Source of the DNA: Streptomyces sp. HUAS MG91
Lineage (GTDB): Bacteria; Actinomycetota; Actinomycetes; Streptomycetales; Streptomycetaceae
Reading direction: 5' to 3'
Assembly: GCF_040529335.1 (NCBI RefSeq)
Contig: NZ_CP159534.1
Coordinates: 5,270,001 to 5,334,000 of the forward strand
Length of the DNA: 64,000 nucleotides
Position 1 is the stretch's first letter; each line of letters opens with the position of its first letter. Both the position numbers and the translations under genes were made by a program. Below, in pieces: positions 43,027 through 51,629 of the stretch. The notes below the pieces were generated by a model, which ran no database searches, was not told the DNA's origin, and saw only the letters and a list, made by a program, of their open reading frames with translations.

Positions 43027-43905
43027 CTAGCGGGGCGCCGTCGTGGCGTCGGCACCCCAGCTGGCCAGCAAGCGAAGGGCCTCGGCCGACGAGGTCCCCG
43101 GCTCGGCGTGGTACACGGACAAGAACTGCCCGTCGTCGTCCGGCAGATGCAGCGTCTCGTACGACAGAGACAGCTCACCGACCAGCGGATGCCGCATCCG
43201 CTTCACCCCGTGCCCCTTCTCCTTCACATCGTGCGTGGCCCACAGCTTCCTGAACTTCTCGCTCTTGACGGAGAGTTCACCCACGAGCGCCGACAGCTCC
43301 GGATCGTCCGGGTTGCGCCCCGCGTACAGCCGCAGATAGCTGACCATGTCCGACGCCTTCGACTCCCAGTCGAGGAACAGCTCACGGTAGGCGGGGTCGA
43401 GAAACGTCAGCCGCGCCCAGTTCCGCTCGGCCGGCGCCAGCGCACCCCAGTCGCCGAAGAGCGCCGCCGCCATCCGGTTCCAGGCGAGGATGTCCGAGCG
43501 CGCCCCGCCGATGTACGCGGGCACACCCTCCAGGTTCTCCAGAAGGTGCCGCAGCGACGGCCGCACCTGCTGCTGCCGCCGCGGCGCCCGCTGCTTGCGG
43601 CGGGCCTGCGTCGGCTTCGCCAGATGGACCAGGTGCGCGTGCTCGGTGTCGCTCAGCTGGAGGGCGCGCGCGATCGCGTCGAGCACCTCGGCCGACACAT
43701 TGCGCCCGTTCCCCTGCTCCAGGCGCGTGTAGTACGCGACCGAGACCCCGGCGAGCTGGGCCAGCTCCTCGCGGCGCAGCCCCGGGACCCGCCGGTGCCG
43801 CCCGGCCGCCGAGAGCCCCACGTCCTCGGGCTTGAGCCGGGCCCGCCGGGTGCGCAGGAACTCGCTGAGCTCGGCGCGGCGGTCCAGGGTCGGGTTGTCG
43901 TCCAT
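43027..43905 (-). CDS. XRE-family regulator with MmyB-like ligand domain
   Basis: A 292-residue regulator: helix-turn-helix at about 8-85 (LSEFLRTRRARLKPEDVGL...VPGLRREELAQLAGVSVAYYTRLEQG) and a C-terminal PAS-like MmyB domain (about 110-285) with DILAWNRMAAALFGDW. Such proteins usually sit divergent to and control an oxidoreductase gene, here the alcohol dehydrogenase at 44034. ATG 43905 is preferred to an in-frame upstream start at 43977. Two GGTCGTACG sites lie between them. Confidence 0.9.
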   Translation of the reverse strand: MDDNPTLDRRAELSEFLRTRRARLKPEDVGLSAAGRHRRVPGLRREELAQLAGVSVAYYTRLEQGNGRNVSAEVLDAIARALQLSDTEHAHLVHLAKPTQARRKQRAPRRQQQVRPSLRHLLENLEGVPAYIGGARSDILAWNRMAAALFGDWGALAPAERNWARLTFLDPAYRELFLDWESKASDMVSYLRLYAGRNPDDPELSALVGELSVKSEKFRKLWATHDVKEKGHGVKRMRHPLVGELSLSYETLHLPDDDGQFLSVYHAEPGTSSAEALRLLASWGADATTAPR

Positions 43906-43921
43906 GCTGTCCAGTATTCCC

Positions 43922-43974
43922 GGTCGTACGACAGTGAGCCTGACCCCGTCAGTAGTAGGACCACTGGTCGTACG
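43922..43974. promoter_or_regulatory. Paired GGTCGTACG sites between XRE regulator and alcohol dehydrogenase
   Basis: GGTCGTACG occurs at 43922-43930 and again at 43966-43974, 44 bp apart (about four helix turns). The first extends to the palindrome GTCGTACGAC. They are the likely operators for the divergent XRE regulator (inference). Confidence 0.55.
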
Positions 43975-44033
43975 CAAAGGGGTGACCTGCGCAGATGTCG
44001 CAGCAGGGGGCCGTCTCGGGCAGGCTGGAATCC

Positions 44034-45077
44034 ATGACCACCACAGTTGCCGCCTACGCCGCGCCCAGCTCGAAGGCCCCGCTGGAGCGCACCACCATCG
44101 AGCGCCGTGACGTGCGCGAGCACGACGTTCTGATCGACATCAAGTTCGCCGGAATCTGCCACTCCGACATTCACCAGGCCCGTGAGGGCTGGGGTGAGGC
44201 CATCTTCCCGATGGTCCCCGGGCACGAGATCGCCGGTGTCGTCGAGGCCGTGGGCTCCGGTGTCACCAAGTTCAAGGTCGGCGACCGCGTCGGCGTCGGC
44301 TGCATGGTCGACTCCTGCCGCGAGTGCGAGAACTGCCTCGCCGGGAACGAGCAGCACTGCCTGCGGGGCAACGTCGGCACCTACAACGCCGTCGGCCACG
44401 ACGGCGAGCCCACCTACGGCGGCTACTCGCAGAAGGTCGTCGTCGACGAGGCCTTCACCCTGCGCATCCCGGACGGCCTGTCGCTCGACGTGGCCGCGCC
44501 GCTGCTCTGCGCGGGCATCACCACGTACTCCCCGCTCAAGCGCTGGGGCGCCGCTCCGGGCCGCAAGGTCGCGGTGATCGGCCTGGGCGGCCTCGGCCAC
44601 ATGGCCGTCAAGCTGGCGCACGCCATGGGCGCCGAGGTGACCGTCCTGTCGCAGTCGCTGCGCAAGAAGGACGACGGCCTGAAGCTGGGCGCCGACCACT
44701 ACTACGCGACCAGCGACGAGCAGACCTTCAAGGACCTGGCCGGCTCCTTCGACGTCATCCTCTCCACCGTGTCCGCCCCGCTGAACTTCGGCGCGTACCT
44801 GAGCCTGCTGAAGACGAACGGCGCCCTGGTGAACGTCGGCGCCCCCGAGGAGCCGATCTCGCTCAACCTGTTCTCGCTGATCGGCGGCAACAAGGTGCTC
44901 GCCGGCTCCGCGATCGGCGGCATCGCCGAGACCCAGGAGATGCTCGACTTCTGCGCCGAGCACAACCTGGGCGCCGAGATCGAGCTGATCGAGGCGAGCC
45001 AGATCAACGAGGCGTACGAGCGCGTCATCAACTCCGACGTGCGGTACCGCTTCGTGATCGACACGGCCACCATCTGA
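44034..45077 (+). CDS. Zinc-dependent alcohol dehydrogenase (cinnamyl-alcohol/YahK type)
   Basis: A 347-residue NAD(P)-dependent alcohol dehydrogenase. Catalytic zinc ligands in [10 protein letters not shown] and PGHEIAG, structural zinc Cys cluster [20 protein letters not shown], and coenzyme site [19 protein letters not shown]. The NTYN/GTYN motif and GGYS region place it with the broad-substrate CAD-type aldehyde reductases. ATG 44034. Expression is probably set by the divergent XRE regulator. Natural substrate unknown. Confidence 0.93.
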   Translation: MTTTVAAYAAPSSKAPLERTTIERRDVREHDVLIDIKFAGICHSDIHQAREGWGEAIFPMVPGHEIAGVVEAVGSGVTKFKVGDRVGVGCMVDSCRECENCLAGNEQHCLRGNVGTYNAVGHDGEPTYGGYSQKVVVDEAFTLRIPDGLSLDVAAPLLCAGITTYSPLKRWGAAPGRKVAVIGLGGLGHMAVKLAHAMGAEVTVLSQSLRKKDDGLKLGADHYYATSDEQTFKDLAGSFDVILSTVSAPLNFGAYLSLLKTNGALVNVGAPEEPISLNLFSLIGGNKVLAGSAIGGIAETQEMLDFCAEHNLGAEIELIEASQINEAYERVINSDVRYRFVIDTATI

Positions 45078-45092
45078 GCCCGCGGCCGAACC

Positions 45093-45135
45093 ACCTCTCA
45101 TGGCCTGAGGGGCTCCCCATCATGACCTGAGAGGT
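45093..45135. promoter_or_regulatory. Two similar half-palindromic boxes between alcohol dehydrogenase and DUF1330 gene
   Basis: CTCATGGCCTGAGGGG and ATCATGACCTGAGAGG lie 24 bp apart as near direct repeats; the ends also pair (ACCTCTCA / TGAGAGGT). This could be a weak terminator for the dehydrogenase or an operator for the next gene; I cannot decide. Confidence 0.35.
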
Positions 45136-45201
45136 AATCGACGCCCTCCTCGGGCTCCGGCAGGATCCCCCTATCCGACCGGACCCGAGGAGGGCTCGCT
45201 C

Positions 45202-45549
45202 ATGACCGCCTACGTCGTCGCCGTACTGCGCCCCACCCAGCCCGTGCACCCCGACGTCCTGGAGTACATCGAGCGCGTGCAGGGAACGTTCGAGCCGTTC
45301 GGCGGCCGGTTCCTGTCGCACGGCAAGCCCGGCGAGTGGGTGGAGGGGGAGCGCCTCGGCGACCTGGTCATCGTCGAGTTCCCGGACCTGGACCGCGCCC
45401 ACGAGTGGTACGCGTCCGACGCCTACCGGGAGATCCTGCCGCTGCGCACGGACCACATCCCCGGAGAGCTGGTCCTCTTGGACGGTGTACCGAAGGGGTA
45501 CGACGCCGCGGACACGGCGGCGAAGATGCGGGACGCCGGGTCCGCGTGA
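45202..45549 (+). CDS. DUF1330-family protein
   Basis: A 115-residue ferredoxin-like-fold protein with the DUF1330 pattern: AYVVAVLRP, EYIERVQGTFEPFGGRFLSHG, VIVEFPDLDRAHEWYASDAYREILPLR. Family members are dimeric and uncharacterised, related in fold to ABM domains. ATG 45202 has GGAGGG upstream. Confidence 0.88.
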   Translation: MTAYVVAVLRPTQPVHPDVLEYIERVQGTFEPFGGRFLSHGKPGEWVEGERLGDLVIVEFPDLDRAHEWYASDAYREILPLRTDHIPGELVLLDGVPKGYDAADTAAKMRDAGSA

Positions 45550-45635
45550 CGGGGGCCGCGAGAGTGCCGGAGGCGCGGCACGGCCCGGCCCGGCACGGCC
45601 CGGTTCGACCCGGCCGGCCCGGAGGATGCCAGCGC

Positions 45636-45995
45636 TCAGGACGTGAGCCCGCCCCGCACCAGCCCCACGATCTCCTCGTCGCTCAGCCCGAGCCGCCGCC
45701 CCTCCGACACCAGTGCCCGTACCTTCTCCGTCAGCCGGGCCCGTCCCGCGGTCGCGGCCCCGCCGAGGACCACGGCGCCCCGCCCGCGCCGCAGCTCGAT
45801 GACGCCTTCGTCGCGCAGCCGCTGGTAGCCCCGGAGCACGGTGTGGAGGTTGACGCCCAGCGAGTCGGCGAGCGCGCGGGCCGACGGCAGCCGTTCTCCC
45901 GGGGCCACGTCCCCGTCGGCGACGGCGCGGCGCACCTGCGCCGCGATCTGGTCGCCGAGGGGGGTGGCGCAGGCGGGGTCCACACGGATCAGCAT
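45636..45995 (-). CDS. GntR-family (YtrA-type) transcriptional regulator
   Basis: A 119-residue short GntR regulator: winged helix at 5-75 ([62 protein letters not shown]) and only a small helical C-terminus, the YtrA class that often controls membrane-protein operons. The ATG overlaps the stop of the upstream DUF1648 gene by 7 bases, so the two are coupled and it probably represses its own operon. Confidence 0.9.
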   Translation of the reverse strand: MLIRVDPACATPLGDQIAAQVRRAVADGDVAPGERLPSARALADSLGVNLHTVLRGYQRLRDEGVIELRRGRGAVVLGGAATAGRARLTEKVRALVSEGRRLGLSDEEIVGLVRGGLTS

Positions 45996-46942
45996 GGGCC
46001 GTCCTTTCGTGCGACGAGCGAGTTGAGCAGGGCGGCCGCGGTGCCGGCGTCGTCGACGGTGACGGCGAACTCGCGTCCGCCCGTCCGTCGTACGACCAGG
46101 GCCTCGCCCGCCCGCAGGACCACTCCCGTCGCGCCCGGCCGGATCCGGTACCCCCAGCCGCCGAAGTCGCCGAGAGGGCTGATCGTACGCCGCGACGCGC
46201 TCTCGACCTGCTCCAGCGGGATCCGGACCCGCGGCCACGGCAGCCCGCTCTGCGCCACGACGAGCCCGCCCGGCCCGACGGTCACCTGGACCCGGCCGAA
46301 CGCCAGGGAGGCCACGCCCGCGACCGCGAGCACCAGGCCCCACCAGCCGCCCAGGACGGTGGCCACGAGCCCGGCCGCGATCAGCACCGCCCCGATCAGC
46401 GCGAGGGGCCACGACCCGGCCTGCCGCACCCAGACCGCCCGCTCGCCCTCGCGCAGCGCCAGCGAGGTGCCGCCCGTCGCGTCGCCCACCGCCCCCGCGC
46501 GGGGCCAGCCCCGGGTGAGCAGCCACCCGACCCCGCCCACGACGACGGCGACCGCGGCCGCCACGGCCAGGTGCCACCAGGGCATACGGACGTCACGCGC
46601 ATCGCCGACAGCGGCGTTCACCCGCAGCACGGAGACCGAGACCGACCCCAGCAGCCCCGCCGTGCCCCAGCCGAGCACGACGGTCGACCGCGCGCCGCCC
46701 AGCCGCTGCCAGACCGCGGCGACGACGAACAGCACCCCGGTCCCGATGAGCACCAGCAGGCCCACGACCAGGAAACTCCGGGGCGACGAGAACCCGTCGG
46801 GCGGCCCGGAGCCCGGGAAGTGCGTGGCCATGGGGTCGGGGAGCCGGTCGCGCAGTGCGGTGTGGACAGCGGTGGTGACGAGCGCGGCCACGGCGAACGG
46901 CAGCCCGGCGAAGAGGGCCCGGGGAGCTGGGGAGGGCTTCAT
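45989..46942 (-). CDS. DUF1648-domain membrane protein
   Basis: A 317-residue membrane protein. The N-terminal DUF1648 region (about 12-60) has the [18 protein letters not shown] motif, followed by helices at 58-82, 90-110, 125-145, 180-215, then a C-terminal PH-like region ([33 protein letters not shown]) ending in the cytoplasm. DUF1648 proteins with short GntR partners are common in Gram-positive bacteria; SdpI-type members give immunity to a toxin, but no toxin gene is seen here. Confidence 0.85.
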   Translation of the reverse strand: MKPSPAPRALFAGLPFAVAALVTTAVHTALRDRLPDPMATHFPGSGPPDGFSSPRSFLVVGLLVLIGTGVLFVVAAVWQRLGGARSTVVLGWGTAGLLGSVSVSVLRVNAAVGDARDVRMPWWHLAVAAAVAVVVGGVGWLLTRGWPRAGAVGDATGGTSLALREGERAVWVRQAGSWPLALIGAVLIAAGLVATVLGGWWGLVLAVAGVASLAFGRVQVTVGPGGLVVAQSGLPWPRVRIPLEQVESASRRTISPLGDFGGWGYRIRPGATGVVLRAGEALVVRRTGGREFAVTVDDAGTAAALLNSLVARKDGPC

Positions 46943-46970
46943 GGTGACTCCGTCCGCTGATGTTCGCTAC

Positions 46971-46993
46971 TTGTTAGCGTCATAGTAGAACAA
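46971..46993. promoter_or_regulatory. Possible GntR operator upstream of DUF1648 gene
   Basis: TTGTT and AACAA flank AGCGTCATAGTAG about 30 bp upstream of the DUF1648 start. A short A+T-rich inverted repeat at this place suits autoregulation by the YtrA-type partner, but the arms are only 5 bp. Confidence 0.35.
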
Positions 46994-47061
46994 TCAGCGA
47001 AGGCGTGGCAAAGGCGCAGGCAGAGCCGTGCGGAGCTGTCACGGCCGAGGCCGTATGTCCT

Positions 47062-47087
47062 GCGAGCCGCGCGTGTTCGCGGCTGCG
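47062..47087 (-). terminator. Hairpin downstream of DUF4291 gene
   Basis: AGCCGCG and CGCGGCT (with a few further pairs) around a 7-base loop, about 20 bases beyond the stop at 47105. Confidence 0.45.
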
Positions 47088-47104
47088 GCGGGCTGAGACG
47101 GAAG

Positions 47105-47701
47105 TCAGGGCACGAGGTGCCCGAGCTCCAACCCGGCGACCGGGTACGGCCGTTCGGCGGGAAGCAGGCGGGCAGCCCGTTCCCGGTCGCCGTCACGCAC
47201 GGCGGCCCGCACCTCCCGCGCGAGCGCCGTCACATCGCTGATCCCCACCGTCCACTCGTCCGCGTACAGCCGCACGGCCTCGCCGGACAGTCCGAGCTGC
47301 AACGACCGGTGGGCCAGCGGTTGCAGCGACAGATCCCGCTCGGGATCCCACTGCACCCGCGCCGGCGACCGCCTCAACTCCCTCTTCCACGCGGCCTGAT
47401 CACTGTGAACGGAGCGCGTGTAGCTCGACAGGCACGCATGCCGCAGCGCCCACTCGAACCCCTCCCGCGAGATCTCCACGGCGAGCACGACCTCCTGCCC
47501 CGGCTTCTCCGCCCAGCCGCAGCGGTACATCATCCACAGGAACGACGGCTTGATCCACGTCATCCGGTCCCGCTTCCAGAGAGCGGGGAAGCGCCCGTCG
47601 CGGGCGGCGGGGAGGCCGATCTCGGGCGCGTACGCCTGGTAGACGGTGACCGTGGACGGAGTGTGGGCGGCGCGGATCTCATGGCGCGGTGCGCTGGTCA
47701 T
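47105..47701 (-). CDS. DUF4291-family protein
   Basis: A 198-residue soluble protein matching DUF4291: EIRAAHTPSTVTVYQAYAPEIGLPAARDGRFPALWKRDRMTWIKPSFLWMMYRCGWAEKPGQE at the start and DLSLQPLAHRSLQLGLSGEAVRLYADEW later. No catalytic activity is established for the family. Its ATG overlaps the end of the HATPase gene by 23 bases, so the two are coupled. Confidence 0.87.
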   Translation of the reverse strand: MTSAPRHEIRAAHTPSTVTVYQAYAPEIGLPAARDGRFPALWKRDRMTWIKPSFLWMMYRCGWAEKPGQEVVLAVEISREGFEWALRHACLSSYTRSVHSDQAAWKRELRRSPARVQWDPERDLSLQPLAHRSLQLGLSGEAVRLYADEWTVGISDVTALAREVRAAVRDGDRERAARLLPAERPYPVAGLELGHLVP

Positions 47702-48128
47702 GGCGTTCAGAATGTGGCGGCGCGGCGCGCGGAACCAGCGATTTTCCGTCGCCGGGATCCTCGGCGACCTCGCACCACACCGTCTTGTCGTGCACCCCTT
47801 GCCGTACGCCCCAGCGCACGGCGACCGCGCCGACCAGCGCCAGCCCGCGCCCGGACTCGTCGTCGGGCACCGCGTGGAGGAGAACGGGCAGCGCCCGCGG
47901 GTCGGGGTCGGTGACCTCGACCCGCGTACGGCCGTCGCCCCCGCCCCGGACGAGCACGGTCAGGGGTGTCCCCTCCCCGAGATGGTCGATCACGTTCGTC
48001 ACCAACTCGCTGACGCAGAGCTGCACTTCGAACCCGTGACCGCGCAGCCGGTGCCGCAACTCTGGTACCGCTTTCGGGGTGGCCAGCAGGTCGATCCTCG
48101 TGGGGCGGGGCGAGTGGGGGCCGGTCAT
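47679..48128 (-). CDS. HATPase-domain (anti-sigma-like) regulatory protein
   Basis: A 149-residue GHKL ATP-binding protein resembling SpoIIAB/RsbW kinases: N-box CVSELVTNVIDHLG and G-boxes VTDPDPRAL and DESGRGLALVGAVAVRWGV. In Streptomyces such small HATPases are very common beside HTH-DUF5753 and DUF397 genes, as here (divergent at 48268). Targets may be sigma factors or the HTH protein. Confidence 0.87.
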   Translation of the reverse strand: MTGPHSPRPTRIDLLATPKAVPELRHRLRGHGFEVQLCVSELVTNVIDHLGEGTPLTVLVRGGGDGRTRVEVTDPDPRALPVLLHAVPDDESGRGLALVGAVAVRWGVRQGVHDKTVWCEVAEDPGDGKSLVPRAAPPHSERHDQRTAP

Positions 48129-48220
48129 GGGCGGACGCCTTCCTGTGCCGTGTGTCGCGTGCTCTGTGTGACGAACCGCTCACACCTTGACGCCGACCCG
48201 CGTACCGTAAAAGGGATTTC

Positions 48221-48246
48221 GCGTCCGCAGACCGGGCTGCGGACGC
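48221..48246. promoter_or_regulatory. Hairpin in the leader of the HTH-DUF5753 gene
   Basis: GCGTCCGCAG pairs with CTGCGGACGC across six bases, 21 bp before the ATG at 48268. It could be an operator in the divergent promoter region or a leader hairpin. Confidence 0.4.
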
Positions 48247-48267
48247 CTGTCACCCGGACGGTGAACG

Positions 48268-49131
48268 ATGGCGCGGCGCAGGGACATCGACGGCTCCATG
48301 AGCGTTCCGACCTTCTACGGCAAGGAGCTGCGCTGGAAACGCGAGGCCGCCGGGCTCTCCCTGGAGGACCTGGTGCGGGGGAGTTTCTACGGCAAGACGT
48401 ACCTCAGCGACATCGAGCGCGGGCAGCGCCGAATGCCGCTGGACCTGGCCCGGCACGCCGACCAAGTGCTGCGCACGGACGGGTACTTCGAGCGCAACTG
48501 TGAAGATGTGCGCAAGGCGCGGCTCGGCCCGCATGCCGCGTACTTCGAGAAGGTGCTAGAGGCGGAGCGGCACGCGGAGGTCATCGAGGAGTGGTGTCCC
48601 ACCGCGATCCCCGGTCTGCTGCAACTTGCGCCGTACGCGCGGGCTCAAGTCAGGATGGCCCACCCGATGGCGGCCGACGACTGGGCCGAGGAGAAGGTCA
48701 CGGCCCGCCTCGCGCGCGCCCGTCTCTTCGACGACGATCACCACACCCCCGAGTATTGGGTGATTCTGCACGAGCGTCTGCTGACCGAACCGGTCATCCC
48801 GCCGAGCGAGATGGTCGAGCAGTTGCATCGGATCGCCGAGTTGGCCGAACGGCATCGCATCGTTCCGCAACTAGTGCTGCGGAAGAGCGGGGCGCACCCT
48901 CTCGCGCTGGCATCCATCATGGTCATGGCGTTCCCGGACGCACCGCCGCTGGTCTATACGGAGGCGTCCTACAGCGGCGCCACCATCGACGATCCGGCCC
49001 TCGTGAAGCAGTACCGCAAGGCTTACGATCGGCTCAGGGCCGTCGGGCAGTCCCCGGACACGTCCCTGGCCATGATCAAGGCAGCGGCAGAGGAATACCG
49101 AAATGGTGAGCAGCCGGACCGACTTGGGTGA
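48268..49131 (+). CDS. Helix-turn-helix protein with DUF5753 (WhiJ type)
   Basis: A 287-residue regulator: XRE helix-turn-helix at about 16-70 (GKELRWKREAAGLSLEDLVRGSFYGKTYLSDIERGQRRMP) and a DUF5753 domain (about 95-280) with AEVIEEWCPTAIPGLLQLAPYARAQVR. This is the WhiJ-type architecture that pairs with DUF397 proteins. ATG 48268; the ATG at 48298 is an alternative. Its end overlaps the DUF397 gene by 29 bases. Confidence 0.9.
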   Translation: MARRRDIDGSMSVPTFYGKELRWKREAAGLSLEDLVRGSFYGKTYLSDIERGQRRMPLDLARHADQVLRTDGYFERNCEDVRKARLGPHAAYFEKVLEAERHAEVIEEWCPTAIPGLLQLAPYARAQVRMAHPMAADDWAEEKVTARLARARLFDDDHHTPEYWVILHERLLTEPVIPPSEMVEQLHRIAELAERHRIVPQLVLRKSGAHPLALASIMVMAFPDAPPLVYTEASYSGATIDDPALVKQYRKAYDRLRAVGQSPDTSLAMIKAAAEEYRNGEQPDRLG

Positions 49132-49375
49132 CGCGCTCTGGGTCAGGAGCAGCTACAGCAATGGAGACGGCGGCAACTGCGTAGAGGCTGCCCGCGACTT
49201 TCCCGGCGCTGCCCGCTGGCGCAAATCCACGTACAGCAACGGCAGCGGCGGCGAATGCGTCGAGGTAGCCGACGGAGTCCCCGGCATCGTCCCGGTCCGC
49301 GACAGCAAGAACCCCGGCGGGCCGGTCGTCACCCTCACCGGCACCGCCTGGCGCGCGTTCATTGACTCGCTCTGA
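49103..49375 (+). CDS. DUF397 small protein, duplicated domain
   Basis: A 90-residue protein with two DUF397 motifs: WVRSSYSNGDGGNCVEAA (13-30) and WRKSTYSNGSGGECVEVA (39-56), then VPVRDSKNPGGPVVTLTGTAW. Most DUF397 proteins have one copy. In S. coelicolor such proteins modulate their neighbouring WhiJ-type regulator. Translationally coupled to the HTH gene by a 29-base overlap. Confidence 0.92.
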   Translation: MVSSRTDLGDALWVRSSYSNGDGGNCVEAARDFPGAARWRKSTYSNGSGGECVEVADGVPGIVPVRDSKNPGGPVVTLTGTAWRAFIDSL

Positions 49376-49422
49376 ACCAGCCGGGCTGCCCCGCCCAGCC
49401 GGATAAAGTCGCTCGGTACAAC

Positions 49423-49440
49423 TGGTTGTGGGGACAACCA
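49423..49440. promoter_or_regulatory. Inverted repeat upstream of the nuclease-TerD gene
   Basis: TGGTTGT, four bases, ACAACCA: a perfect 7-bp inverted repeat about 27 bp before the ATG at 49468 and 47 bp after the DUF397 stop. Likely operator for the nuclease gene; the binder could be the neighbouring HTH protein (inference). Confidence 0.5.
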
Positions 49441-49467
49441 GAGCGCCTTGGGGAGGGCATGCGGAAC

Positions 49468-51528
49468 ATGAGTCGTCGTTCTGGTGGCATGGTCGGTGCT
49501 TGGGCCGAGATGCAGAGGCAGCAGCAGCGTCAGGTGGAGACCGAGGCCCGGCGGCAGCGCCTCGAAGAGCAGCAGGCGCGCGCCCATCAGCGGCGGGCCG
49601 CCCAGAGCTACCGCGAGTACCGACAGGCCGAGGCGGCGCGCCGCACCGAGGAACTGGACGCCCAGATCACCGTGCTCCAGAACCTTCTCGCCAGCGGGTG
49701 CCGGACCCCTGCCTTCAGCGCGTCGTCGCTGCTGCGCCCGGAACAGATCGCTCCCTTCGCGCCGGGTCGGCTGGGGCAGCCTGTGTCCATGCCGGTCAGC
49801 GACCATTACCAGGCACAGGGCGGCTGGACGGCCGGCCGCAGAGCTCAGGCCCAGGCCGAGGCGAGGGCACGCTTCGAACGGGACTGGCACGCGGCCCAGG
49901 CCGCTGAGGCGCAGCGACTCCAACAACTTGCCGCCTATCAAAGGGAGTACGAGCATTGGGCGGATGCCCAACTGGCCGACACCCGGCGCCACAACACGGG
50001 GATCGCCGAGCTGACAGAGGGAGTGCGCCGACGCGATCCCGATGCTGTGGTCGAGTACTTCTCGGCGGCGCTCTACGCGTCGACCGCGTGGCCGGAAGGG
50101 TTTCCCCGCCAGGTTGCCGCGGCCTATGACGCGGCGGCAGGGCAGTTGGTTCTCGACTGGGAACTCCCCGGCTACGACATCGTCCCCGAGGCCAAGGCCG
50201 TCCGATACCTGTCCAGTACGGACCAGGAGAAGGAGACAGCACGTCCGGTCGGTCAGCGACGTTCGGTCTATCGCGAGGTCCTGGCTCAGTGCGTACTGCT
50301 CGTGCTGCACGACGTCTTCGCTGCCGACGAGTCCGGCGTGATCGAGTCCGTGACCCTGAACGGTTTCGTGGACGGGCACGACCCCGCGACGGGAAGACGC
50401 GGGCGTATCTATCTGGCGACCGTGATGGCGCCCGGCGTGACCTTCCGCGGGCTGCACATCGAGCAGGTGGATCCCCTCAGCTGCCTGGCTGACGCGCTGC
50501 GCGGACAGCTTTCGGTCCGCCCGGACCAACTGACGCCGGTGCGCCCGGGCCGCTTGCCGCAGGACATCGGGAATCGCGTCGTCACCCATGGCACGGACGA
50601 CGATCCGGATCTGTACTCAATGGATCCGATCGCGTTCGAAGACCTGGTGGCTGAGCTGTTCCGTGCCATGGGGATGCAAGCGGTCACCACTCAGCGCTCC
50701 AACGACGGTGGCGTGGACGTCGACGCACTGGACCCGGCGCCCATCAGAGGCGGCAAGATCGTCGTTCAGGTGAAGCGCTACCGCAACACCGTGCCGCCCA
50801 CCGCGGTGCGCGATCTGTACGGGACGGTCCAGGACGCCGGCGCCAACAAGGGCGTCCTCGTCACGACGTCGAAGTTCGGCCCGGGCTCACACACGTTCGC
50901 CAACGGGAAACCCTTGGAGCTGATCTCTGGGACGGAACTCGTCGACCTGCTCCACCGGCACGGGCTGCGCGGACGCCTGGGCGGTGACGCCTCGCCCGCA
51001 TCGGCGAATTCCACGGCGACGGTTCCCGACCTCCGGCTTCCCGACGACTACAACGTCCTGGGCATGTCCTGGACCGGAGACGTCCGCCTCGACGTCTGTG
51101 CCCTTGTCTGCCAGGGCAACCGGGTGCTCAGCGACGACCACTTCGTGTTCTTCAACAACCCGCAGACTCCGGACGGCTCCGTGCGCGCACTTCCCGCCAC
51201 CGCACCCGACAAGGCCGCCATCTGCGTCTCCTTCGACGGGCTGCCCGCCGCTGCCGACCGGTTCGTCCTGGTGGCCGCAGTCGATCCGGAGACCAACCCG
51301 GACGCGGACCTCTCAGGGTTCACGAACGCCGGCATCCGGCTCCTGGACCCGGCGCTGACGGAACTGGGGCGGCTTGAAGTCTCCGACGGCCGACCAGGAG
51401 AGACCGCCCTCGTCCTCGGCTCGTTCCGCCACCGGCCCAACGGCGACTGGGACTTCGTCCTCGGCGGCAAGGGCTACACGGGAGGCCTGGAAGAACTCGT
51501 ACGCGATTTCGGCATCGACGTCGAGTGA
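49468..51528 (+). CDS. Coiled-coil / Mrr-type restriction endonuclease / TerD fusion protein
   Basis: A 686-residue protein in four parts. Residues 1-170: Gln/Arg/Ala/Glu-rich coiled coil. 175-375: unrecognised domain (VVEYFSAALYASTAWPEGFP, LAQCVLLVLHDVFA). 385-510: Mrr_cat PD-(D/E)xK nuclease, with FEDLVAELFRAMG, the metal Asp in GGVDVDA (about 415-419) and QVKRY (434-438), all intact. 530-686: TerD calcium-binding stress domain (MSWTGDVRLDVCALVCQGN, FNNPQTPDGSVRAL, NPDADLSGFTNAGIRLLD). TerD proteins link to phage and tellurite resistance; nuclease plus TerD suggests phage defence or DNA-damage sensing (inference). ATG 49468 is chosen; ATG 49459 is possible. Confidence 0.85.
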   Translation: MSRRSGGMVGAWAEMQRQQQRQVETEARRQRLEEQQARAHQRRAAQSYREYRQAEAARRTEELDAQITVLQNLLASGCRTPAFSASSLLRPEQIAPFAPGRLGQPVSMPVSDHYQAQGGWTAGRRAQAQAEARARFERDWHAAQAAEAQRLQQLAAYQREYEHWADAQLADTRRHNTGIAELTEGVRRRDPDAVVEYFSAALYASTAWPEGFPRQVAAAYDAAAGQLVLDWELPGYDIVPEAKAVRYLSSTDQEKETARPVGQRRSVYREVLAQCVLLVLHDVFAADESGVIESVTLNGFVDGHDPATGRRGRIYLATVMAPGVTFRGLHIEQVDPLSCLADALRGQLSVRPDQLTPVRPGRLPQDIGNRVVTHGTDDDPDLYSMDPIAFEDLVAELFRAMGMQAVTTQRSNDGGVDVDALDPAPIRGGKIVVQVKRYRNTVPPTAVRDLYGTVQDAGANKGVLVTTSKFGPGSHTFANGKPLELISGTELVDLLHRHGLRGRLGGDASPASANSTATVPDLRLPDDYNVLGMSWTGDVRLDVCALVCQGNRVLSDDHFVFFNNPQTPDGSVRALPATAPDKAAICVSFDGLPAAADRFVLVAAVDPETNPDADLSGFTNAGIRLLDPALTELGRLEVSDGRPGETALVLGSFRHRPNGDWDFVLGGKGYTGGLEELVRDFGIDVE

Positions 51529-51629
51529 CCACATATGGTGCTGCCCCTTACCAGGCGCGATTACTCGCCAGGCACTATGGGTGATAACCGACGTGCCGTA
51601 CATGATGGTCGCTATCTACAGCTGGAGCG

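Noticed and set aside
45989..46942. SdpI-type immunity or toxin/antitoxin system at the GntR/DUF1648 pair
   Set aside because: No toxin or sdpC-like gene lies nearby; the simple regulator/membrane pair is common, so I did not claim an immunity system.
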